A DNA stretch of 64,000 nt from contig NC_059564.1 in the NCBI RefSeq assembly GCF_905220415.1, positions 2,182,501-2,246,500 of the forward strand, written 5' to 3'. Below the pieces are notes generated by a model, which had not been told where the DNA came from, ran no database searches, and worked only from the letters and a program-made list of their open reading frames with translations. The position numbers were made by a program, and so were the translations under genes. The DNA comes from Colias croceus (taxonomy: Eukaryota; Arthropoda; Insecta; Lepidoptera; Pieridae). Position 1 is the first letter of the stretch. Each line of letters starts with the position of its first letter. Of this stretch, positions 47,046-58,416 are shown piece by piece.

Positions 47046-49380
47046 AATTGACCGATTTCGTTCAAAATCGATATCTGAGGATCCTTAGGATCACAAAGCA
47101 GGAAACTGTTACCAAAATTGAAAAAAAGTCAACGCCATTTTGAAATTTTCTGTTATTGTACCGATTTCGTTCAAAATCGATATCTGAGGCTCCCTGGGAT
47201 CGCAAAACAGGAAACTGGTACCAAAATTTTAAAAAGTCAGCGCCATTTTGAAATTCTTTGTTATTGTACCGATTTCGTTCAAAATCGATATCTGTGGCTC
47301 CCTGGGATCGCAAAACAGGAAACTGGTACCAAAATTTTAAAAAGTCAGCGCCATTTTGAAATTCTTTGTTATTGTACCGATTTCGTTCAAAATCGATATC
47401 TGAGGCTCCCTGGGATCGCAAAACAGGAAACTGGTACCAAAATTTTTAAAAGTCAGCGCCATTTTGAAATTCTTTGTTATTGTACCGATTTCGTTCAAAA
47501 TCGATATCTGAGGATCCTTAGGATCACAAAACAGGAAACTGTTACCAAAATTGAAAAAAAGTCAACGCCATTTTGAAATTTTCTGTTATTGTACCGATTT
47601 CGTTCAAAATCGATATCTGAGGCTCCCTGGGATCGCAAAACAGGAAACTGGTACCAAAATTTTAAAAAGTCAGCGCCATTTTGAAATTCTTTGTTATTGT
47701 ACCGATTTCGTTCAAAATCGATATCTGAGGCTCCCTGGGATCGCAAAACAGGAAACTGGTACCAAAACTTTTAAAAGTCAGCGCCATTTTGAAATTCTTT
47801 GTTATTGTACCGGTTTCGTTCAAAATCGATATCTGAGGCTCCCTGGGATCGCAAAACAGGAAACTGGTACCAAAATTTTAAAAAGTCAGCGCCATTTTGA
47901 AATTCTTTGTTATTGTACCGATTTCGTTCAAAATCGATATCTGAGGATCCTTAGGATCACAAAACAGGAAACTGTTACCAAAATTGAAAAAAAGTCAACG
48001 CCATTTTGAAATTTTCTGTTATTGTACCGATTTCGTTCAAAATCGATATCTGAGGCTCCCTGGGATCGCAAAACAGGAAACTGGTACCAAAATTTTAAAA
48101 AGTCAGCGCCATTTTGAAATTCTTTGTTATTGTACCGATTTCGTTCAAAATCGATATCTGAGGCTCCCTGGGATCGCAAAACAGGAAACTGGTACCAAAA
48201 TTTTTAAAAGTCAGCGCCATTTTGAAATTCTTTGTTATTGTACCGATTTCGTTCAAAATCGATATCTGAGGATCCTTAGGATCACAAAACAGGAAACTGT
48301 TACCAAAATTGAAAAAAAGTCAACGCCATTTTGAAATTTTCTGTTATTGTACCGATTTCGTTCAAAATCGATATCTGAGGCTCCCTGGGATCGCAAAACA
48401 GGAAACTGGTACCAAAATTTTAAAAAGTCAGCGCCATTTTGAAATTCTTTGTTATTGTACCGATTTCGTTCAAAATCGATATCTGAGGCTCCCTGGGATC
48501 GCAAAACAGGAAACTGGTACCAAAACTTTTAAAAGTCAGCGCCATTTTGAAATTCTTTGTTATTGTACCGGTTTCGTTCAAAATCGATATCTGAGGCTCC
48601 CTGGGATCGCAAAACAGGAAACTGGTACCAAAATTTTAAAAAGTCAGCGCCATTTTGAAATTCTTTGTTATTGTACCGATTTCGTTCAAAATCGATATCT
48701 GAGGATCCTTAGGATCACAAAACAGGAAACTGTTACCAAAATTGAAAAAAAGTCAACGCCATTTTGAAATTTTCTGTTATTGTACCGATTTCGTTCAAAA
48801 TCGATATCTGAGGCTCCCTGGGATCGCAAAACAGGAAACTGGTACCAAAATTTTTAAAAGTCAGCGCCATTTTGAAATTCTTTGTTATTGTAGCGATTTC
48901 GTTCCAAATCGATATCTGAGGATCCTTAGGATCACAAAACAGGAAACTGTTACCAAAATTGAAAAAAAGTCAACGCCATTTTGAAATTTTCTGTTATTGT
49001 ACCGATTTCGTTCAAAATCGATATCTGAGGCTCCCTGGGATCACAAAACAGGAAAATGGTACCGAAATTAAAAAAGTCAACGCCATTTTGATTTTTTTGT
49101 TATTGTACCGATTTCGTTCAAAATCGATATCTGAGGATCCTTAGGATCACAAAACAGGAAACTGTTACTAAAATAAAAAAAGTCAACGCCATTTTGAAAT
49201 TTTTGTTATTGTAGTGATTTCGTTCAAAATCGATATCTAAACATCTCTAGGATCACAAAACCGGAAACTGGTACCAAAATTTTAAAAAATCAGCGCCATT
49301 TTGAAATTCTTTGTTGTACCGATTTCCTTCAAAATCGATATCTGAGGATCTTCGATCGCAAAATAGGAAACTGGTACCAA
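47046..49380 (+). repeat. 108-bp satellite, left array with higher-order structure
   Basis: About 21 units of 108-109 bp (accgatttcgttcaaaatcg, atatctgaggctccctggga, aaacaggaaactggtaccaa, cgccattttgaaattctttg). Type B units carry gaggatccttagg instead of gaggctccctggg. B units fall at about 47080, 47510, 47943, 48268, 48701, 48918 and 49133, giving mostly 433-bp four-unit groups. The last units near 49200-49380 are diverged. Confidence 0.95.
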
Positions 49381-49420
49381 AATTTAATAAATTCAGCTGG
49401 TAAAGAAGCAAAATACGGTA

Positions 49421-49629
49421 CAATAACAGAAAATTTGAAAATGGCGCTGACTTTTTAAAATTTTGGTACCAGTTTCCTGTTTTGCGATCCCAGGGAGCCT
49501 CAGATATCGATTTTGAACGAAATCGGTACAATAACAGAAAATTTCAAAATGGCGTTGACTTTTTTTCAATTTTGGTAACAGTTTCCTGTTTTGTGATCCT
49601 AAGGATCCTCAGATATCGATTTGGAACGA
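49421..49629 (-). repeat. 108-bp satellite, inverted arm, part 1
   Basis: Orientation flips after the spacer aatttaataaattcagctgg (49381). Two units, type A then type B, are cut at gatttggaacgaaa by the LINE. Confidence 0.9.
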
Positions 49630-50831
49630 AACTTTTTAACTTAACTTTTTAGAAAAAAATATTCTCAATACACTGACTTCGGATCACTGTGGCCAGAAAG
49701 TAGTTTTTGAATGGGATTGCATACCTACATTTAAAAGAATTAATGTTAGGCCTATAACTAAAAAAGGCATTCATAAATTTAGAGATAATATTAATAATAA
49801 ATTGCCTGGCCTGAATGATCAATCCTTTCATAATAATCCTTGTGAAATGTTTACAAATCTTTTTAATTTAATTCATAATGAGTTTGAAAAAATCTTTAAA
49901 GTTAAATCTTTAAGTATTACCAAGGATTTACCATTTAGCCAATGGGCAACACCTAGTATACACAGATGCAGGAATGTTTTATATGAGTTATATGGCATGA
50001 AGCAATATAACAAAGACATGTCATTTCTTAGTTATGTTAGAAATTATTCAAAAACTTTTAAAAAAGTTTGTTTCACTGCCAAGTGCTTGTATGTCAGAGA
50101 TAAAATACGCAACTCTGATAACAAAGTTAAAACGGTTTGGTCAATTATTAATGGTGAAATGGGCAAAAGCCAATCAAATAGTACCATAAAACTTGTTAAT
50201 GCTGGTAGGGTCATTGACAAAAGTGCTGATGTTGCGCTTGCTTTTGAAGATTTTTTTAGTAGTGTCCCTGTTAGTATTACCGAAAAATTAAATTCGTCAT
50301 CAGCGCTTGCGGAGTCCTACTTGAGGGACCATGTTGCTGAGTGTAATGTATTATTTGAATTGCGACATGTGACTGCAGAGGAAATTGTTAAAACTTTTAA
50401 AACATTAAACTTAAAAAAAACATGTGATCTCTGGGGAATGTCTGTAAATTTAGTAAATAATATTATAGAAAACATTGCCAACCACTTAGCGTTTATATTT
50501 AATCAATGTTGTGACTGTGGTATATTCCCTGATTTATTAAAGTTAAGTAAAGTAATTCCTTTATTTAAAAGTGGTGACCAGGAAGACTGTAATAACTATA
50601 GGCCAATTTCCATTTTACCAACTTTGAGCAAAGTCTTCGAGAAATTAATTTTAAACCAATTATGTAGTCATTTTGTATCAAATGGTTTACTGCACGCCAA
50701 ACAGTTTGGTTTCACAAAGGGGCGCTCTACTACTGATGCTGGAATAGCTCTTTTGTCACATATATATAAAGCATGGGAAAATTCAAGGAATGCTTTAGGG
50801 ATATTCTGTGACCTTTCTAAGGCTTTTGACT

Positions 50832-50839
50832 GTGTAGAA
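50832..50839. repeat. hAT target-site duplication, left
   Basis: GTGTAGAA, repeated at 53486-53493. Eight base pairs, as for hAT transposons. Confidence 0.95.
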
Positions 50840-53485
50840 CAGGGATGGGGAAACTACGGCCCGCGGGCCATCTCCGGCCCGCGAAGGCTTGAAATCCGGC
50901 CCGCGACCATCAAACAAAAATCAAGAGAATATTTCGTATTGTTAGTAATTTCATTCTCATTGGCAATGGCCAGCTTGCATAGAACAATCAATTGTTTGGT
51001 CAAATGGGTCGTGGCATGTGCTGTGCAATTGTGCATGTGCGGTCCGAACGTCGGACACCCCTCCCGCGCGCCCAGCCTCGGATTCCCGTATCCACGCCGC
51101 CCGCGCCGCACCGCCGGCCGCCGCAGTCCCAGAGTACATTTTTTATCCGCAGTCGGAGTTTTGTCTTAGTTCAGATCGCATGATTGTACGCCGTATATTC
51201 TTAATTACGAAACTACAACAGTCGCTTAACAGACGGTGAGTGGTGACATTTTTAAATCCACAAGGTAAGATGTTATCATGTTGTTTGTATGTAAATTCTG
51301 AAAACAGTTTGTTAATATAATAATATACAAGTAGCATAAATTTCATCACATTTTGTGTCTTAAAATGATTTAATTGTAAAATATGTTTGAGCGATGTAGT
51401 GATGTTGGTTTTCTTGTTTTGTTACAGCAGCAAAATGACGACCAAAAAACGGAAAGTTGATTCTGAGTGTCGAGTTTTTAAAGAAGAATGGTCATGGAAA
51501 TATTTTTTCACAGAATTTAAAGACAAACCAGTTTGTCTCATTTGTAATGAAACAGTTGCAGTTTTTAAAGATTTTAATTTGTCTCGACACTTCTCAAAAA
51601 AACATGCAAATGCGAAATATTCGTCTATGACAGAGGCAGAGAGAAAGTCCTTTGTTGAAAGGCAAAAAGATAAGTTACGTGGACAGCAGAACATGTTCAC
51701 GAAGCAATCTGATACTCAGAAAGCTGCAACACTGGCAAGTTATGTTGTAGCTTACAAAATCGCAAAAAGCAATAAAACTTTGTCGGATGGTGAGTTTGTA
51801 AAAGATTGCATGGTGGCTGTAAGCAACATTATTTGTCCAGAAAAAAGTAAAGAGTTTCAATCTTTAGCTTTATCACGGAGAACGATAACTGATCGAATTG
51901 ACGCCATCGCTGCACAATTATCGTCACAGCTGGAACAGAACTGTAACGAATTTGAATACTTCTCTCTAACCATGGACGAGAGCACAGACGTGAGCGATAC
52001 TGCCCAATTGCTGATTTTTATTCGAGGAATTGATTCAGAATTCAACATAACCGAAGAATTAGCATGCTTACAATCCTTGAAAGGAAAAACCACTGGAAAA
52101 AATATTTACGACTCTTGTTTTGAGGGTCTTTCAAAGTTTCACTTGCCTATGGACAAATTATGTAACATAACCACGGATGGAGCACCAAATATGGTGGGTA
52201 GCAATTTGGGGTTTATGGGTATATTTTGCAAAGAATACCCTAATAATAACGTATTATTTCTGCACTGTTTCATACACCAAGATGTGTTGTGTAAAGCAGC
52301 TATTGACATACAACCCGTTTTGAGTGTGGTTGTTAAACTTATCAACACAATACGTTCACGGGGTTTGATGCATCGACAATTCCAAGCATTTCTAAAATCC
52401 ACCGAAAGCGAGTTTTCTGATCTCCTCTACCATACTAAAGTGAGATGGTTAAGCTGTGGCAATGCATTTGGGAGAGTGTGGAACTTAAGAAAGGAGATTC
52501 AAGACTTTCTGACGGTGCAAGGCAAATGGGACGACTTTAAGATCATGTCTGACGAAAATTGGCTTGCTGATTTCGCATTTTTCACAGATTTGCTGTCGCA
52601 CTTAAACAAATTGAATACAAAGCTTCAGGGCAAGAATCAATTCTTAGATGAGCTTTGGGGACATTTAAAAGCCTTCAAATTGCAGCTTAAATTGTTTTGC
52701 TGTTGTATAGAGAAAAATGAACTTACCCATTTTCCCAATCTGAGCAGTATATCACCTGTCTCAAACAACAAATTAAAAAGGTTCGCTCAACAGCTAATGA
52801 AACTGCACGAAGAATTTGAGAAGAGATTTCAAGATTTTATGACAATTGAGCCTTCACTAAATATTTTTTCGATGCCTTTTAATGTCAACATCGATGAAAC
52901 ACCCGCCAACCTCCAACTTGAACTAATTGAGATGCAATGCAATACCCATTTGAAGCAACTGTTTCTTAACACCAGCAAATTGGAATTTTAGAAGTCCATA
53001 CCTAGGACACAATACCCAAATATAGTTGCCCACGCCCAAAAAATAATGGCTATGTTTGGTACAAGCTATTTGTGCGAACAAACTCTTTCAATAATGAAAT
53101 TAAGAAAAAATTGTCATCGTAATAGGCTTTCGGATGACCACCTTTATTCACTACTAAAATGTTCAGCATCACAAATGGAGCCGGTTTATGATGAAATCAT
53201 GCAAAAACAAAAACAGTTCCACATGTCACATGTCCCCACAAAGACCAGCGCTCCTCAACCTTCTACTTCGCAGCTAACTTAAAAGTTTAATTTAATTACA
53301 ATTTCCAATTTCTTTTTTATTCCAATAATTATTTTGTTATATTGCACAATAAATTAGTGTTTCAAAAATACATATCAATATTTTTATTTCGGTGATTAAC
53401 ATAGCCAAAAATGAAACAACTTGGCCCGCCATATATTTCGTTAGTATTATATTGGCACGCCAAGGAAAAAGTTTCCCCATCCCTG
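50840..53485 (+). mobile_element. hAT DNA transposon (about 2.65 kb)
   Basis: Terminal inverted repeats CAGGGATGGGGAAACT and AGTTTCCCCATCCCTG, flanked by the 8-bp duplication. The 5' side has a CpG-rich block of cggcccgcg repeats (50859-50910). One transposase gene with a single premature stop. Young, since ends and duplication are perfect. Confidence 0.95.
51435..53282 (+). pseudogene. hAT transposase with one in-frame stop
   Basis: From ATG 51435 (MTTKKRKVDSECRVF) the frame is open to TAG at 52989-52991, then continues in the same frame to 53282: about 615 codons in total. Parts seen: a BED-like zinc finger (CLICNETVAVFKDFNLSRHF..H), the first catalytic aspartate in LTMDESTDVSD, the second in NITTDGAPNMVG, an alpha-helical insertion, and after the stop the hATC dimerisation domain (FGTSYLCEQTLSIMKLRKN). 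It resembles the GTF2IRD2/EPM2AIP1-like hAT group. The stop falls between LNTSKLEF and KSIPRTQYPN and removes the dimerisation domain, so the protein is likely inactive unless read through. An upstream frame from 51387 was not preferred. Confidence 0.88.
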
Positions 53486-53493
53486 GTGTAGAA
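53486..53493. repeat. hAT target-site duplication, right
   Basis: GTGTAGAA directly after CATCCCTG. Confidence 0.95.
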
Positions 53494-54822
53494 CATACCA
53501 CTCTATTACGGAAACTAAATTTTTATGGTATTAAAGGTTTATCTCAGGACCTCATAGCTTCATATCTTCAGAACAGGGTACAAACCGTTGTTGTTAATGG
53601 AGAGAAATCTTGCGGTGCGCCGATTAACATAGGTGTTCCGCAGGGATCTATCTTAGGACCGTTTTTGTTCTTAGTATATATTAATGACCTACCTTATTAT
53701 TTGCAGGATATGTGTGAAATAGTACTGTTTGCAGATGATACCTCATTAATATTTAATGTGGATAGACATGACTCAAACGTTGACGAAGTAAACTCTGCTC
53801 TTTTACGCATATCCAATTGGTTCACTGCTAATAATTTATTATTAAATGCAAAAAAAACAAATTGTGTAGAATTTATCCTTCCAAATGTAAAAAAGGTAAA
53901 AAGGGATATTATTTTAAACGGGGAGGTATTATACCCTGTGGATTCTACTGTTTTTCTTGGATTGACACTAGATGAGAAGTTACAATGGGGGGCCCATGTT
54001 GCCGCCACCGCTGCTAAGCTTAGTTCAGCTGCATATGCAGTTCGAAGAATAAGGCATCTCACCGATGTAGACACGGCTAGATTGGTTTATTTTAGCTACT
54101 TTCATAGCATTATGTCCTATGGAATTCTTCTATGGGGCAGGGCTGCAGATATTGAAACTATATTTATATTACAGAAAAGAGCCATACGCTCTATATATAA
54201 TTTACGTGCTAGGGACTCACTAAGAGATCTCTTTAAGAATACTGGTATCCTCACTGTACCATCACAGTATATATTTAATAATATTTTATATGTACACAAA
54301 AACGCAGACTTACACACAAGAGTAGGAGATAGACACTGTTATGGCACAAGGAACAGAAATAAAATTGAAATGCCATTTTACCGGTTAGCTAAAGTTAAAA
54401 ATTCATTTATGGGTCAAGGTATACTTTTTTACAACAAAATTCCTCATAGTATTAAAGAGTTTAGTAGTGCTAAATTTAAGAATTATGTAAAAAACGTCTT
54501 AGTTCAGAGAGCCTATTACAGCATTAAGGAATATATGGAAGATAAAAACCCATGGAGGGTTGTCGCGTGAGAACCGCAGGACAGTTCTTTGGCATATTAT
54601 GATAATATATACGTACGGTTACTTACATATTTTGTAAAATTAAATTGTAATACTGAAATGATTTAAAAGAGCAACTATGGAGTTTCTTGCCGATTCTTCT
54701 CCATAGATACTGCTTTCCGAATCGGTGGTAAATGATAAAAATATGTATTGACGTTTCAAAAGTGCTTCTCGAAGAAGTCTAATTGAATAAATAAATGTTT
54801 GAGTTTGAGTTTGAGTTTGAAA

Positions 54823-55395
54823 TCGCTACAATAACAAAAAAATTCAAAATGGCGCTGACTTTTTAAAATTTTGGTACCAGTTTCCTGTTTTGCGATCCCA
54901 GGGAGCCTCAGATATCGATTTTGAACGAAATCGGTACAATAACAAAGAATTTCAAAATGGCGCTGACTTTTAAAAATTTTGGTACCAGTTTCCTGTTTTG
55001 CGATCCCAGGGAGCCTCAGATATCGATTTTGAACGAAATCGGTACAATAACAAAGAATTTCAAAATGGCGCTGACTTTTTAAAATTTTGGTACCAGTTTC
55101 CTGTTTTGCGATCCCAGGGAGCCTCAGATATCGATTTTGAACGAAATCGGTACAATAACAGAAAATTTCAAAATGGCGTTGACTTTTTTTCAATTTTGGT
55201 AACAGTTTCCTGTTTTGTGATCCTAAGGATCCTCAGATATCGATTTTGAACGAAATCGGTACAATAACAAAGAATTTCAAAATGGCGCTGACTTTTTAAA
55301 ATTTTGGTACCAGTTTCCTGTTTTGCGATCCCAGGGAGCCTCAGATATCGATTTTGAACGAAATCGGTCAATTAACAAAGAATTTCAAAATGGCG
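54823..55395 (-). repeat. 108-bp satellite, inverted arm, part 2
   Basis: About five inverted units, with one type B unit (tcctaaggatcctc near 55220). The first unit (aatcgctacaataac) completes the unit broken at 49629. Last unit ends aaatggcgccgaatttgggt. Confidence 0.92.
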
Positions 55396-55500
55396 CCGAA
55401 TTTGGGTTAAATTTAAAAATGATGCAGGCGAAGCTGCCGGCAAACCTGTAGTATTTTTATAAGTCGACACTATATTATTACATTAATTAATAAAACATAT
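55396..55500 (-). repeat. Junction between satellites, inverted copy
   Basis: gatgcaggcgaagctgccgg then caaacctgtagt: exact inverse of 46939-47045 over nearly its whole length. Confidence 0.85.
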
Positions 55501-56003
55501 TTTGTAAATGCACCTGCAGGTCACTCCATCAAGTCCGGAGGTAAGGTCTCAACATAACTAACAAAATGAGCCCAAACTCGGCACACCTAGCTCTAACCAT
55601 CTTTTAGTTCCAGTAGCAGTCTTCGAAGTACACCTGCAGGTCATTCCATCAAGTCCGGAGGTAAGGTCTCAACATAACTAATAAAACGAGCCCAAACTCG
55701 GCACACCTAGCTCTACTCGTCTTTTAGTTCCAGTAGCAGTCTTCGAAGTACACCTGCAGGTCACTCCATCAAGTCCGGAGGTAAGGTCTCAACATAACTA
55801 ACAAAACGAGCCCAAACTCGGCACACCTAGCTCTACTCGTCTATTAGTTCCAGTAGCAGTCTTCGAAGTACACCTGCAGGTCATTCCATCAAGTCCGGAG
55901 GTAAGGTCTCAACATTACTAACAAAACGAGCCCAAACTCGGCACACCTAGCTCCACTCGTCTATGAGTTCCAGTACCAGTCTTCGAAGTACACTTCGGCA
56001 AGT
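55501..56003 (-). repeat. 120-bp satellite, right array
   Basis: About four units with period 120 (tccggaggtaaggtctcaac at 55533, 55653, 55773 and 55893). The outermost unit is the most diverged (ctccactcgtctatgagttc). One unit more than the left array. Confidence 0.93.
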
Positions 56004-56305
56004 ACTTGTTTACCAAACAATCACTGTCCAATGAAATTAGATAAATGGTATCTACTTTTGTGACCATTCAACGTTACAAACTTTACAAATCAAAGTAAAG
56101 TTAAAAAAAACATAGCAATAAAAATAAGCTCAATTATCAAGTCGTGTCAGTTTACTCATAATTTCGCCGCTTCGCGCATTTCGATGTGTGTGTGAGCCGT
56201 GCACGTGTAGTAGTAAGACTCAATACCTAAAATTGATGCGCGTCAATTTGTAAATACGTCCTTAAGAAGAGCTGGAACGTCAACACATTTACACATTGCA
56301 CATGT
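56004..56305. other. Spacer right of the foldback
   Basis: No gene. A CpG-containing part at about 56160-56215 (atttcgccgcttcgcgcatt). Confidence 0.45.
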
Positions 56306-56530
56306 TAGGCCGGGAGATACTGACACAAAATTTCGGGTCATTGGTAACAGGATGGCGGTCTAGAGGGGTCTTACTTATCCGACGAGTGTGACTTACGCCC
56401 ACGCGACTAGTCCGCCGGTACCAGCGTTCTGACCATCATTTTTCTTTTTGTCATTGCGTAATAAGACCTCTGTAGAACCGCCATTCTGTTACAAATGACC
56501 CGAAATTTTGTGTCAGTATCTCCCGGCCTA
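56306..56530. mobile_element. MITE with about 65-bp inverted ends
   Basis: taggccgggagatactgaca at the left and tgtcagtatctcccggccta at the right; the inversion continues through aaaatttcgggtcatt to ggtctta. Flanked by TA, as expected for Tc1/mariner-type elements. No coding sequence. Confidence 0.88.
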
Positions 56531-56869
56531 TGTATGTGTCATATTTTGCAATTGTTTATAAATACAGGGTGATGTAATTGGTGTAGTACGAATATCTAAA
56601 AATCTATGAAGAATTTTGTGATACAGTAAATGGAAGAATTATATACTATTTTACAGTATTGAATAAAATCATTTAATTTTTTGTTCATTTTCATTAGAAA
56701 TGTCAATTTTTCTCACCAAGGTGGAAATTGGGATGATAAGGATCTTGTTAGAAAAATATAAATTTTGACTAAAATCGGCATTTTTTTTTTCAAAAATCAA
56801 ATTACTAATTAATAATCAAAGTTATCCACATTATTAAAAAAATAAGCCAAACTATACACAATTTTTACG

Positions 56870-57030
56870 TGATGCAATCCTCAAAGATCATGGACATAGT
56901 GTATTGCGCCTCCGTACCATCCAGAACTCAACCCAATAAAGTTACTATGGGGCATAATTAAAGGGAAAGTAGCATCACAAAATGTGAACTTTAACTTTGC
57001 CAAAACCCAGTTGATTAAATGTAGTTTTAT
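56870..57030 (+). pseudogene. Tc1/mariner-like transposase remnant (DDE C-terminus)
   Basis: One frame reads CCG-TAC-CAT-CCA as PYHPELNPIKLLWGIIKGKV, the conserved region around the third catalytic residue of Tc1/mariner-type transposases. A frameshift separates it from GHSVLRL just upstream. The rest of the gene is not recognisable. Confidence 0.75.
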
Positions 57031-57353
57031 TTTAACATTAATTGATTATATGTGTATTTTTTACCTAATATGCAGTTAGCTGCAGACTGTGTGTCTTAGA
57101 TTTGGATTTAATGTTGTATTTTTTAGTGGTGGTTGCCTATAATTGTGACAGCACTATGTCTACGATTGTAATTACTTTAATGCTTTCATCTATGTATCAG
57201 TGTATATCATTTGCATATATTTATCTACAACGCACCCATTTTACAATTCAAGTCTAAAATGAAACTAGAGTCGCATTTATTTTTGAACATACTGTAAGTG
57301 AAATTGCATAAGTGTGAGTACTGTGAACATGCCAGCTTTCCTTAATTGACCGA
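57031..57353. other. Non-coding spacer
   Basis: AT-rich, perhaps decayed flank of the transposase remnant. Confidence 0.4.
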
Positions 57354-57662
57354 TAGTTATAACACATTGAGATAATATTACTACGTATGGAGGAGACACC
57401 ACCAACAAAATCTGTGCGCCATTTTTTTTCTCTAACTATGCTTTAAAAATTATTATCTAGTTAGGTACTTACCGATGAAAGTTATTCCTTTGCACTTTTC
57501 CGTATTATTAGTGCAATATCGTAACACACACGAAGGCATATTTGATGCGTTTCACTTTAAAACAAATAAAAAATGAGCGTGCAGTTACACCATATGGCTT
57601 ATGTTGACCGGAACATAAGTAATGTAGGCGGTGTCGTCTCCATATCTTAATGTTATAACAAG
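57354..57662. mobile_element. MITE with GTTATAACA inverted ends
   Basis: tagttataacacattgagat and tatggaggagacaccacc at the left return inverted at the right (ggcggtgtcgtctccatatc, ttaatgttataaca). The left end carries an 11-bp insertion. No coding capacity. Confidence 0.65.
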
Positions 57663-57709
57663 AAAATTTTTTTTACACTTTAAATATGTTAAAAATATTT
57701 TTATTACAG

Positions 57710-57810
57710 GTAAAACCGCCAGTGCTGCCATGTATGTGAAGATAGCTTAATCGAAATTTCAATTTGTTATTTAGGGCAAGGATGTTATTTAAAAATTAGT
57801 TTAAAAATAA
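57710..57810 (+). other. Possible terminal exon
   Basis: tttttattacag precedes gtaaaaccgccagtg. If joined to the cryptic donor after UBXN4 (AAAT|GTGAGG at 45661/45662) the codon becomes ATG-TAA, so the protein still ends QQM. If joined to exon 10 the frame gives CKTASAAMYVKIA and a stop. An AATAAA-like signal follows at about 57805. Splice evidence is sequence-only. Confidence 0.3.
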
Positions 57811-58416
57811 AAAATTGTTCACCATATTGTATTTTTTTCCTATGTCACGATATCAGTGTTATAATAATTTAAATGCATTTCACTGTATATAATATTATGT
57901 ATTAAACTAAAATATTATCTGTATATTGAAAAATATATTTCTTGTAAATATTAAGGTTGTTTTTATTTTATAGAACCCTATATTTTATTTTGAACAGATT
58001 GAAACATGTTTTTGTTGTATTTTGACAAAATAATATTCAGTTTCTTCACTTAATTTAACAGTTAATTTATTTACTTTTTAATAGATTTTTATCATTTTTC
58101 CCCATTTCTACAGTCTAAATACTTACAAAGAATAAAACGAACATTCGTATGTCGACATTTCAGACTGATCATGTGTCTTACAAAAAATCATTTTTTTTTT
58201 ATAGTGCTCGAGAAAAATTGATCAGATTATATCGTTTTTCGTCTTAAATTTCACAAAGAGAACACACAAAAAAGTTTGAAATACAAGTATAATATTATGA
58301 TAAAACTTATAGTTTGATGATGAAATACTTACAAATTATTTTTCCCGAAGTCAATTCTCATCGAATGAAAAATTATCTATCGAATTCGGTTTTCATTGTA
58401 ACCATGTCTCAACTTT
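57811..58416. other. Non-coding spacer
   Basis: AT-rich. AATAAA at about 58132. No gene recognised. Confidence 0.45.

Larger units (their letters stand above)
49650..54570 (+). pseudogene. LINE reverse transcriptase ORF, disrupted by transposon insertion
   Basis: Two parts, 49650-50839 and 53494-54570, join in frame when the hAT element and one target copy are ignored (AFDCVE then HTTLLRKLNF). The first part has the SDH end of the endonuclease, then NYRPISILPTLSKVFEKLIL, FGFTKGRSTTDA and IFCDLSKAFDCV. The second has GVPQGSILGPFLFLVYIND, the catalytic FADDTSLIF, the FLGLTLDEKLQW thumb region and a conserved tail. No other stop or frameshift is visible, so the ORF was intact when the hAT landed. 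The 5' truncation means the copy was probably never able to move by itself. Confidence 0.88.
49632..54820 (+). mobile_element. 5'-truncated CR1/Jockey-like LINE, interrupted by a hAT element
   Basis: Starts within the end of the endonuclease domain (TLTSDHCGQK at about 49667) and runs through the reverse transcriptase to a 3' UTR ending in ttgagtttgagtttga with an AATAAA (about 54786). The hAT insertion at 50840-53485 splits it. The target unit of the satellite resumes at 54821 (aatcgctacaataac). Similar 3' ends lie at 12538 and 59851. Confidence 0.85.
46555..56003. repeat. Large foldback palindrome made of two satellites
   Basis: Left arm: 120-bp satellite (46555-46938), a unique junction (46939-47045), then an about 108-bp satellite (47046-49380). 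Right arm: the same three parts in reverse order and orientation (49421-49629 plus 54823-55395, 55396-55500, 55501-56003). The right-arm satellite is split by a LINE, which is itself split by a hAT element. Without those two insertions the palindrome is about 4.3 kb with its axis near 49400. Confidence 0.9.

Noticed and set aside
47062..49144. Many overlapping open frames on both strands with repeated SQRHFEILCYCTDFV-like and SDIDFERNRYNN-like peptides
   Set aside because: They arise because the satellite unit is 108 bp (36 codons) and happens to lack stops in one frame on each strand. No start context, no domain, and the unit is clearly a tandem repeat.
50854..51239. Short frames at the 5' side of the hAT element
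   Set aside because: They result from the GC-rich cggcccgcg repeats and overlap each other on both strands. No domain.
54756..55371. Further satellite open frames in the right arm
   Set aside because: Same artefact as in the left arm, inverted.
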